Assembly: GCA_963971405.1 (NCBI GenBank)
Contig: OZ020489.1
Span: 35,807,047-35,871,046, forward strand
Reading direction: 5' to 3'
Source of the DNA: Psococerastis gibbosa
Taxonomy: Eukaryota; Arthropoda; Insecta; Psocodea; Psocidae
DNA length: 64,000 nucleotides
This document shows positions 48,001 through 58,300 of the stretch, piece after piece. The stretch's first letter is position 1. Each line of letters begins with the position of its first letter. Made by a program: the position numbers and the translations under genes. The notes beneath the pieces were generated by a model. The model saw nothing but the letters and a program-made list of their open reading frames with translations, made no database searches and had not been told where the DNA came from.

Positions 48001-51000
48001 AAACCACGCCTTATAAGAACACCCTACAAATTATGACAAATTTTAAACATTTACTTTTCCAATTTACAGTCCATTATGTATGTTGACCAATTTTGTGACA
48101 CCTACGATCACCTACCCAACAGGTAAATTAAGACGTAAAATAACACAATCTCGAACACGAAAAATTGATCCTATTGTTAAAAACAATTTTTTTTTTTTTT
48201 TGAAGGTTAATCGCATACCAACAATTTTATCAGATTTACTTCTTCAGTCGCCTTTGCAAAAGTTGCACTCTGAATATAGGCTAAATGTATTATTGTATTT
48301 TTTACTATTAAACTCATTTTTCCAAACCTTTTCTAAACCATTCTCGCAAACAGAAACTAGAATTAACATTCATGCATTATATAATGGGGTATTATTAATT
48401 TTGTAGTTTCGTATTCAGTAGCCGTGCTAAATTTACACACCCATACTTAAATTTAAACGGTCCCTCTATCTTATCTGAGGAGGTAACAAACTATACCTGT
48501 CTCAGCAACGACCTGGCTTCTAAGCAATAACGTAAACGAATGCTTTCTCAAAACATGTTCCAACAAATATGTCCACACTGATAAATAACACTTAGGAAAG
48601 AAACACATTGTCCGTGATGACAGTCCACGAATATGATCTAACCAGGTATCCCAATAAAGCCTGCTTCCATTCTAGGGACCTCGCATGGGCAATCCTCTGC
48701 CACGCCAAGCTCCACTAGTTTGCTACCCATGTCAGCAATCTCCGTGGAAACCAGTTCAATCCACAAACAGTCTGAGGAGTCATGAACATATATCGTTTTA
48801 ATTGAGAGCGAGGAGACTTCGTCCACAAGATCTGACAACGTAGCGACTGTGTCGACACCTGGTAATGGCTTGACGTTAACCAACCGGCAGTATCGGGTCA
48901 GAAATGGGATATCCAACATCGAAGCTTCAACAGCACGCAAACTTATGATCCCCTTCGTCACGCGCTCCCCTTCGTCAACTAATAACACTTCGTACAAATC
49001 TCGGTCCTGGTCAGCTTCCAAACATTTGGCTCTTTTCCAAACGCCATCGATTTCTGCCAAGACTAATTCCCCCTCAGTCGGACGAGTATGCAATCGCTTC
49101 AGATCATTTCCATTTTGAGTTATTTGTCTCTCCAGCCATGCTGCCAATTTGCCATACTGATCATAATCTTCTTGCAGGATGACGTAAATTTCATTCAATG
49201 AAATAATGGAAATATTCTGGACTTCATATTCGATGTCAGGTGTCAAGGAATCTAGCAGTTTATTAGCGTTGGTAAAAATTGAAACTGTGCCCAAGTTAAC
49301 TCCATATGGATGATAATGTTGATGCACTTTACGGCATGCATCCCCCTTAAAGCAGTGGCCATTTTTGGAGAAAATTTCGCAAATGTTAACACCAACATGG
49401 CCATAAATAGCAACAGCAGGATCATCTGTGTCGACACTGTACTGGTTCCTTTCACTGTAGAATTCGTCGGCCATAGGGTTAAAATTTTCAATTCTACTTT
49501 GTCCATATTGGTAAAGTACTTCATTAACATTTACCTGACCCGAAGAAAGGGTTACAGAAAATCTGCCTTTCGGCATCCGTTTACTTTTTTCTTGGAACGA
49601 AATGCTCCATAGTAGTTTTTTACCCAAAAGATCTCTGAACGTTTGTAAAAAGTCAGCATCCCAATCCAAAACAGGATACTGGTCGTCGTCTCTCCCTTCT
49701 GGAGAAACGCCTTGTAGATAGCAGCATATGGCAAAGTATGGGTATTTCAGAAGTTTCTTTGACATAGGCCATAGTAGTTCCAATGAAACTTCAGCAAAAT
49801 GACCATCGTCAATTAAATATAGACCAACGGTTGCTTCCTTAACATTCAGAGAGGTGGTGATAATTTCTACTCGATAGAATTCTCGTTTCTCTGGACAAAA
49901 TAAGACTCCATAAAAGCCAATTTGATTTAAAAACCCTTCAAGAAGATCTTTTTTATTTTCTAAATTATCTCCGCAATCATGAAGATTTTTTAGAAAAGCG
50001 TCCATGAAAAAATTAAAATACCATATATCTTTATCCAACTTTATGCAACTCTCGTTTTGGAAGAGTAGAGGTCCATATAACTCCTTTATAAGAGTATCCA
50101 TTGCTTCTCTCCGTTCTCTGGTCTGCGAATCTTCAAAATGTGCCCAAAATCTGTCGGGAGCGCTGTCATTCAAGATGCTGCAGCGATACACTTCGCCGCA
50201 TTTCGGTTGTCTCGGGAAGCATTCAATTTCTCTGGCGTGCACCTTAATGTCTGTTATGTCTTCACTCTAAAAACGGTTTAGTAGCCTTTGTTAATGTCTT
50301 GGATTACGCGCATAGTTATGTTATGATTCTTTTTATAAAAATGTTATTATAAAATTGTAGGAAATAGTAGTATTCATCAATATTTGTAAATACTTTAAAT
50401 TATTTCAAAACGGCTCGTTGCATTTCATAGTTAACAAAGTAAATTATGCGATTATGATAATATTTAAGTCACAACTATATATTTAAAGCTATTCATATTG
50501 AATTCGGTACCTAATATTACAACGGAAATAGAAATAGTACCACATCTAAATTAACAATTATTATTATAAAGTAACATAATATTATAATTATAATAATCTC
50601 CAATTTATGAAGAAAATCACACACAAAAAACTATTTATATACGGAATTTGCTGCACGGCCCTAAACAAATTTACATTCATAATTTTTTACTGCACTTCAA
50701 TGAACTACATAGCATACAAGGTATAGGTAAACAAATGAACAGGCACACATAATTCACGCGCAGTAAGTTCTGTGCATTTGACCATCTTAACGCAGAGATT
50801 TCCAAATATTTTGTAAACAAAGCAGTGCATTTTCGACTAAATGTAATTCCACGTTTCACAGCTGAAAAGAGAATAGTCTTACAAAAAATATGAAACCTTT
50901 AAAAAAAAATAAAAAATCAGACGAAGTACCCATTTGATTCACGACTATTCTTAAAAATCAGTTTAAATAGGCCTAATATAAGTTTTGTTGTGTTATGTTT

Positions 51001-51669
51001 TTCTGGAGTAATAATAGTTACAGTGCAAAAATACAAAGTTACTAAGAATGCTCGTATTTTTCTGAATTTTTCACAAGACTATTTTCCTATTTGCTCCGAT
51101 GAGAAAAGAGAAATTGTTTCAGTCAGGAATACCAAGGCCTGGTTTATTTACAAAATATTTGGAAAACTCGAAAAAACTTGAAAACAACCTATTGCAAGCG
51201 CTGTAGATGGCTATTCAGTATTCAGCTAACCTGGTACGCACAAGTAATAGTTAAGAACTGAAGCCAAAAAAAGATAAAATTAATTGTAAATAGGTTAGCT
51301 GGTAGAATAGCCCCTCGGGGCTAAAGCTCGCCTAATATAAAGACGTTTTTAATTATATTTCATTTCAGAAACCCCAGTCGCGGCCGCAGCGATAACCATT
51401 TTTTGTATAGAAATTCCTTGAGTAATAACGTCAAATCCTGAAGTTTGATTGCTCGAACACATAATCTGATTTATTGGGCTCAAGCATTATTCTGTATGAA
51501 AGAGCGTTTTTGTTAGTTTATAAATCCTATAGATAAGGTAGGGTCTAGTAATAAAGTGAATAAAGGAGATTGACCCAATGTCTCCCTTCACAGCATCATG
51601 TCAATGAGTCACTGATAAATCAAATAACAATGCAAGTATCACCAAAAAGCTACATACCTTTTTCTTCAT
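42092..51669 (-). CDS. RRAGA: Ras-related GTP-binding protein RagA, 7 coding exons
   Basis: Rag GTPase of the lysosomal surface that forms a heterodimer with RagC/D and recruits mTORC1 when amino acids are available. Exons in order: 51669-51658 (ATG AAG AAA AAG only), 45311-45145, 44586-44364, 43725-43630, 42992-42778, 42514-42399, 42246-42092; phases join to 327 aa. MKKK joins [13 protein letters not shown] (P-loop, K15), then [18 protein letters not shown] and [17 protein letters not shown] (guanine specificity) and the roadblock-like C-terminal domain ending [21 protein letters not shown]. The last ~30 residues (Gln/Ser-rich, ending TNTS) differ from and exceed the vertebrate tail. Intron 1 is over 6 kb and contains the tudor/CCCH exon on the same strand. 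Confidence 0.93.
43975..44165 (+). mobile_element. Retrotransposon tail fragment
   Basis: [20 protein letters not shown] and [18 protein letters not shown] resemble the WCYRRILRISW...LL..VKKRKLEYFGHV pattern of non-LTR elements. Short and isolated, in RagA intron 3. Confidence 0.55.
44815..45060 (-). mobile_element. Retrotransposon tail fragment
   Basis: Minus-strand [35 protein letters not shown] and RPKLRW match a common reverse-transcriptase C-terminus. RagA intron 2. Confidence 0.65.
45949..46332. mobile_element. Composite foldback MITE, copy 3 (TSD TAA)
   Basis: Near-identical to 5135-5514, TAA on both flanks (45946-45948, 46333-46335). Lies in RagA intron 1. Confidence 0.85.
46655..46727 (+). 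tRNA. tRNA-like sequence, possible tRNA-Thr(GGT) or tRNA pseudogene/SINE head
   Basis: A 73-nt cloverleaf can be drawn: acceptor GGGCTTG/CAAGCCC, A box TGGTCCAGCGGTTAAGA, anticodon stem ACGCC/GGCGT with loop CCGGTTA, T arm GTGGG-CTCGAAT-CCTGC. Position 33 is C and the T loop begins C, both unusual, and the T stem has wobble pairs, so a decayed gene or a SINE founder is likely. Confidence 0.4.
47540..47690. mobile_element. Short MITE, family 2, copy d
   Basis: CTTATTCTGGGGTTAAAAAC / TTTTTAACCCCAGAACAAGT inverted arms and GAGTAGCACTTTGCATTGTA interior. Confidence 0.6.
48638..50266 (-). CDS. Tudor-domain protein with CCCH zinc finger (3'-terminal exon; 5' part not located)
   Basis: A single open frame of 542 codons preceded by an acceptor (TTTTTAG before AGT GAA GAC) and ending in TAG. 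It has no ATG at its start: the first in-frame Met is at 50101, inside conserved-looking sequence, so an upstream exon is expected. Two extended tudor-like modules are visible, one around codons 60-240 ([37 protein letters not shown]) and one around 390-500 ([28 protein letters not shown]). Between them lies a C-x8-C-x5-C-x3-H finger ([20 protein letters not shown], codons about 296-315). Tudor proteins of this kind bind methyl-arginine on PIWI proteins in germline piRNA pathways; that role is inferred. The exact TDRD orthologue was not identified. Confidence 0.8.
   Translation of the reverse strand, partial: SEDITDIKVHAREIECFPRQPKCGEVYRCSILNDSAPDRFWAHFEDSQTRERREAMDTLIKELYGPLLFQNESCIKLDKDIWYFNFFMDAFLKNLHDCGDNLENKKDLLEGFLNQIGFYGVLFCPEKREFYRVEIITTSLNVKEATVGLYLIDDGHFAEVSLELLWPMSKKLLKYPYFAICCYLQGVSPEGRDDDQYPVLDWDADFLQTFRDLLGKKLLWSISFQEKSKRMPKGRFSVTLSSGQVNVNEVLYQYGQSRIENFNPMADEFYSERNQYSVDTDDPAVAIYGHVGVNICEIFSKNGHCFKGDACRKVHQHYHPYGVNLGTVSIFTNANKLLDSLTPDIEYEVQNISIISLNEIYVILQEDYDQYGKLAAWLERQITQNGNDLKRLHTRPTEGELVLAEIDGVWKRAKCLEADQDRDLYEVLLVDEGERVTKGIISLRAVEASMLDIPFLTRYCRLVNVKPLPGVDTVATLSDLVDEVSSLSIKTIYVHDSSDCLWIELVSTEIADMGSKLVELGVAEDCPCEVPRMEAGFIGIPG
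50267..51657. other. RagA intron 1, between the tudor exon and RagA exon 1
   Basis: AT-rich; no repeat recognised. A short minus-strand frame at 50859-50677 sits after a fair acceptor but resembles nothing known. Any private 5' exon of the tudor gene should lie here or in 51670-52359. Confidence 0.4.
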
Positions 51670-52359
51670 TGTATCGCTGCTTTCTTTTATAATTCAAAAT
51701 GTCAAATAGAACTATCAAAAGAACAATAATTATGCCTCTTTCAACCAAAAATTGAAAAATATTACTTTATTAATTATTTTCTTTCTGCCATATTGAATAA
51801 TGAATAACCTTTGGCGTTTCGCTTCATCGCTTGTCCTTTGGCTTTGGAGCCCTCGCACAAGATGGCCTCCCAATACTCCTAATTTCAGCGGGATTATTTG
51901 TCGCTACTTTGGTAATTTCCCACCAGTCCCAATTTTTTTCATTTTTTTATTATTATTGATTGATGTTTTATGGCAATTAAAATAATTATGTATTATTCGA
52001 TTACCAAACTAATTTTTTTGATGTTATAATGAGATACATTTTTATAGTCTTACGTTAGATACCTAAACTTTATTGAATAAAAAGGATGAGTTTTGAGAAG
52101 TTAGCCTTATTATTGTCATTAAAAATTCGGTTTTTGATTCTGTGGGGTCAAAGAATAATTAATTATTTCTCATGAGTCCTAATGCAGATATTACACACTT
52201 AGCAAGTTAAACCTAAACTTAATTATTGTTATATATATATATATAATATATATTACGGGCCAAATTCTATATTTATATAGACCTATATATAATAAATAAA
52301 ATAAATATAATTTATATAATAAGTTATCGATGTTTATAATTTATTGAAGGGTTTCTCAT

Positions 52360-55300
52360 TTATTCAAAAGCTTGACGTAGTGTTGCAATTACGTCGCGCA
52401 GAAAACGTTGATTGCTGGCTGCGCAATCGCTGACGAAGTGGACATGGTGGAACGGTGCTTGAATAACATATTCGTCCAAGTTTCTAAGACGAGATAGCAC
52501 CAGCTTTGATAACTGGAACATAATGACAAAATTAATATGATGACCGTGTTTGATTAAAATACAGTCTCAACGTGCGTTCCCAGTGCTCCCTGATACTTTG
52601 AGGTTATGCAATTTTGCACACAATCATCCACCAAATGTAATACAGTACTATCTAAATGTTGTGATAAAGTCAACATTTCAGATGTAAGCCTACCATAGCC
52701 ATAGTAAAACTATAGACTCATCGTAAACATTCGGATTGAAGCCGCTTAACTTCGGCTACTTCCGTAGTATAGGACCAGATTGAGCCTTTTGCCATTTGAT
52801 ACCATGTTAACATTTTATTTTTTATTTGATTATTTAAAGATTATTTACAACGGAAAATCATGCCAACTAACCAGCAATATTTTTATGCAGAACTTGGAGT
52901 ACTTTTAATTTAAATTTTAAACAATATATATAATAAATGTAAATAATAAATATAATTATATATGAAACAACAAAGAAAACTATAAAGAAAACATATAATA
53001 AAACTATTAAATTTGAATTTCCCGCCAAAATGCACCTATAAATAGGCGTGGTCATGGCTTCAGAAATACGACATGGTGGCTCCATAGTTTTATTAGCTCC
53101 ATAAAGCCTACAAATGAATTTAATGTGGCCATGTCATCTTTTCGTTTGTACACAGTTGCATAACTTTATTTCTACAGGCGAATCCAAACAAAATTAACTG
53201 TACAATTGTATTCCGCAATACTTCTGTTTACTTCTTTTCCCTGAGAAGTCTCTTGTTAATACTAAGGTCCTCTGATAGTTAATTTGGAACTCTCAGAGGC
53301 AAGAAATTAACGGGAGTGTAGTCTACGAGCGGGGGAACTCTGTGGAGACGATTTTGAGTTTCGTAGGAGGTGCCGCAGATAGGCTAAACTGATCTTAGGG
53401 CTGTAGCGGCTAGCTTATGAACACACTTGTTTACTGATTGCTTGCTGCTTGGCATATGATCTTTTTATGAGCTAGTCAGAGGGCAAACCTTCCACCAGCT
53501 ACCTATGGTCAAAGTGGAGAGCTAGTAAGCAAGATTTGAATTTACAGTATAACCATATAATATTTATATTCTAATTATATGTATATATACAATTTATCCG
53601 AGTTCCAATTTACAGTAGTAAGTAACAGTTTTCAGTTAGTTATAGTTTTTTGTTAATTGTTAGTGTATTAGACGGCCCCAATGGACAACTTTCCAATTTT
53701 TATGGGGGCCGTGGGCATGTGCCCCAAGTGCTCATGGGTTAGTCCGACATTGAAACTTTCGGAAAAAGTCTCCTTCCTGTATACCTTTACAACATTATAC
53801 ATGTCCAGCTCCACCGGAAAACACCCATAAAGTACGGTACCTACGAGTAAAGCAATGTTCCCTCCAATTTTTGATGTTACTCAGTAGTTAAAGTGCCTAT
53901 TGTAGTTTGGTCATTTGAAGTTGGCCTGTTTTAAAATGTTAATGATGTCGTCAGTGACATGCTCGGATCCTCCAGTGCAGTCTGAGATGAAATTGAAATG
54001 GTTGAAAGGGCTCCTGGCTATGTACTCCCCCAAATTGTTGTTTAATCTGGGAAAGACACGTCTTGAATGCTGAAAAAGCAGAAGCAAAACCATAGAACAT
54101 GTAATCCCAGCATGGCAATTAGTAGTATAGGTCAGTGGTGGATCCAGAGGGGTGGTGACGGGGGCGGCCACATTGCTGTGATTGAATTTTCGGTAGATTC
54201 TCATTTATAATGTGATAAAATAATAATAATTTACATTTATAATTAAAATAATAAATTTTATAAAAAGCGCGCTCTTAAATTTAAATGCACAAAAAATTGC
54301 GTTCAGTTGCGTCCTTTAGGGCGGCCATTAATGCAAGCCATGATGCAAGGCTTGAGAAATCTCTGGATTCGTCACTGCTATTATATAGATCATGTTAGGT
54401 TTCTCCCACTCTCGCACAAAGCCAAATTTTACAAGAAGTATTGACCAAAGATCAGGACCTGTAGAGTAGTGCTACAGACTCCGACTTTCACCCGAAAGGT
54501 TGTTGGTTCGAGTCCCACACTGGATACATTTTCTGGCCATGCTTAGGAGGGCATGTAAAGCAGGCGGTCCCGGGTCATCCTATTTAAGTGTAAGAGAGGG
54601 CTTTATTGCCCTAACTCCGCTAGGTTGGCTTAGTACCAGAACAATAAAGTCTAGATTAAAGATCTATTATTGAGGATTTTCATTTTTTTCATTTATCTCT
54701 TAAAAAAGATTAATCGCCTACAAACAAGTTAATGAATGTATCCAATTGACCTCATCAGTCGCCTCTGTAGGTTAGTACCCGTGTTGAGTTACGATTGGAG
54801 AATCACATGGCCTGTAAAGCCTCGCACAAGTGCAAGCACGTTACCACCTGGCCATCGAAGTCGATTAATTGGATGCAATTGATTCTCCGATGTATGATTC
54901 TATGCTTCGCTTGTTGCCATTGTAAGCTCTACTACGTCCCGCGCTTGGCCTATAACGTTACCTATATGCATAAAAAACGTAATTCGAGCATATTTTTTCA
55001 AAAATTTTCCCCGGACCCAGACCGGATTGTTGTGTTGTTCAGTATACACGTTTACTTATTTACTGACTGACTGACCTAATTATAAATACCCTATTATTAA
55101 AGACTGGAGTCATTTATTGAAGCAGTGGAATCCGGACGTAGTTGGTAGTTGCTAGTACTCCTGAAGATGTCGACAGCAGATGCTGACGAAACGTTTGCAA
55201 GTACGCTTACTGATCAGCTAGGACTCTGCAACTTCATCAACACAGCAATGTTAATGGCGAAAGCCCCAAAAAATTACGAAAGTTAGATGCATACCCAAAA

Positions 55301-58300
55301 GAGATATTAATGAGTAGGCTTACTTCCTATTTTTTAAAAAATGAGGCTAAATAAATACGGCGTACGGCGGGGATTCCATTGACCTCGTTTTGCAGAATGC
55401 ACATGACGTTGACGTGGTAGCAGACATCATTAATAAATTCAAATTATTACTTACCAAAAATTGTCAATGGAATATGCGGTTGTGTAGTACTATAATGTGC
55501 TAATGAGCCAACGGTAGTCGCGCCTTAAGAAATGTTTGTACTGCACGCATACTAACTCATTAAATTATTTTCATTCAAGAAATCACCTAGATTCTAATTT
55601 ATTAAACAATATAAATATTAAAAATACAATAATGTTAATTGAAATCGATAACTAATCTATTTTCTGTATTCGATCCATCTACTACTATTTTTAATGTATA
55701 ATAGATAAATAAATAAATATCGACTTTTTTTGTTCTATTACTAAGCTAACCTAGCGGAGTTAGGGCTATAAGCCCTCTCTTGCACTCAATTAGGAAAGCC
55801 CGGGACCGCCTGCTTTACATGCCCTCCGAAGCGTGTCCAGAAAATATAGCAAGAACTGGAACCGCTTACCACATTATCCACAATTGAGTCGAACTCGGAG
55901 TAATATGCTTTTGATGGCACAGTGACTTTGCTGAGGTCGTATAGGGGTGGTTTAGTGGAGTTGTACAAACGAAGGTTGGTATCTGCCCCGTAGTCGCGCA
56001 TGTAGAAATCTTGAGCCGCTGTAAAGTGGAACACAACTTTTGATATTTTCCTAAATTTCTAACTTACCTCTGTATTTTATTTTTAAGTTGATTGATTATA
56101 TTCAATACCTATAGGCATGAATAGGATAGAAATTAGTTTGTAGTGTGTAGGAAGTAATTTTAGCGTTGGGTGTTGAGTGCTACTCTTGCACACTGCTGAA
56201 ATGAGGGGGCACTTCACTAATGTAAAAAATTAAGAAAATACATGAATTATTATTATTATTATCATTAAAGATATTAAATGAATTTTCTCCACAAATGAAA
56301 AAATTTAAACAGATGGGTGAGTTAAAAGCGGGCATTAAGAAATGGTTGGAAGGACGGATATAAGAATGACAAATTGTCAATGAAGTTATTGGAATAATAA
56401 AATAAATAAATAAAGTAAAAATAAAAAATAAAAAAAATGAAAAAAAAACAGAATATATATCATGTAAAAAAAAAAAAATTCTATAACTGAATAAATAAAT
56501 AAATAATAATCGTTTAGCGGCACTGTACCTATATTATATATATTTGTCCCAAACAAACAAGCGCTAGCCAGGGGATGCGGGATGGTATTGTATTGTATAT
56601 TTTTGTAAATATATACTCTTTGTTCAGGGAATACTGGGCAAGGAAAAGAAAGAAAGAAAGAAAGAAAGAAGAAGAATTTTTTAAATATTTTACAGCCAAA
56701 TCCGAGATATTGTGTAATTCCTTCAGCTACAACAATACGATGAGAATCACATCGCTATACCTAATAGGTACAGTCAAAATATACACCACATATATACCAT
56801 ATTCTACTCTGTTAGAAAAATATGAGGCGAAGAGTCTGTGCACACGACGTAAAATTGCTGATGCCATATATATCTATAAAGTATTAAATGGCCTAGAAGA
56901 CAATCAAAATTTCTTGAGCAAACTAAATTTTATTGTACCCCAGTTTCCAACAAGAAATTTTAACTTATTTTACCAGCCGCAAAACAGGATAGACGCAGCC
57001 ATAAATTCTCCAATAAACAGGCTCACTCATTTACTAAATGATCATGACACCTTAGATCCATTTATGCAAAGCTTGGAATTATTCAGAGGAACTTGTAACC
57101 AAATTATATTGTAAGAATGGTAGTTAGGATATATTTATATATTACGTTGTTTTTTGGTAGTTAGGTAGGTTTTTTTTATAAATTTAAATTATTTAATAAG
57201 AAGTTACAATAGGCTATAAACAGTAGGAATTTTTGTTGTTGTTTTTTCGCTTTATACTATGTAATATTTATACACATAAGGGCTACGGCTGTGTGATGTA
57301 ATAAATTTTTTTTCTATTCTATTCTATTCTATTCTAAAATAGACAACTTACCATTATTTTGCATAAGATGAGCTATACCCCCGTAACAGTTGTCGGAGAT
57401 TCCGTGGGTTACTAGAAGATGGGTGGACAGCTGAAATATTTTTTTATAACTTTTAAAAAAATCTAATAAGGTTATTAGCCTATTCATTGTAGCACAATAT
57501 TATAAGGTACCTAGTGTATATATAATACAGTCGTCATACTTACATCATTCAGATTTCTACCAAACAGTTTTGTAGCTGATGCATGCAAGCCTAGGGGTAG
57601 CAAAAACAATAGATGGACAACGAATGCTCGGGCTTCATAGTATGATGCCAGCCGTGAAAATCTTACAAGTTGCTGAAAAAATTATTAATAAATAATACAA
57701 ATACAATATAATATAAGTAATAAATAATAAATAATAATTTCCAACGCCCCCTTATACAAGGCTTAAGGCCAAACCGGAGGGTTGTGGCCTTGACCGTTGA
57801 GCGTTGAATACCTAACCTAACCTAATACATAGAAATATAATAGAACTGGAGCGGCGGGAGTCATAATATGCCTTACGAGGCACCCGTTAACCATAAGCCA
57901 ACTATCAGAGATAAGTACCAACGCAAAAAATATCAAAGTCTTACACATTGCAGCATAGCAAAGCAGATACCTGGACCCGGTCAAAAACTCTGTAGTTTAG
58001 TAGTTAGCTTGTGCAGGCTATTTCCCCGCCGAATTGCGTACTTATCTTGTGCAGGCTACACTAGCAGCCACATTGATAACGGTCTCCAGCCACGGGATCG
58101 TTGAATATCCATTTTATAAACAAAGCCCCGCGTCTCGTACCTGTTCCGTATTTGACTTGTATTATTTCAAATAATTGCAGTTTTACCTATTTCTGGCGCT
58201 TTACTGTCAAATTAAGTGTTGAGCGTCTGACTAAAATGCATTTCATTACAAAAGTTGGAGGATTTTCTTCCCTGTGGGGCACGTAAAAATGTTCTAATGT

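Noticed and set aside
49310-49612. 100-codon plus-strand frame
   Set aside because: Shadow of the tudor/CCCH exon on the other strand.
50677-50859. Minus-strand frame after a fair acceptor, considered as the missing tudor 5' exon
   Set aside because: It ends in a stop without a suitable donor in frame and shows no tudor or zinc-finger pattern.
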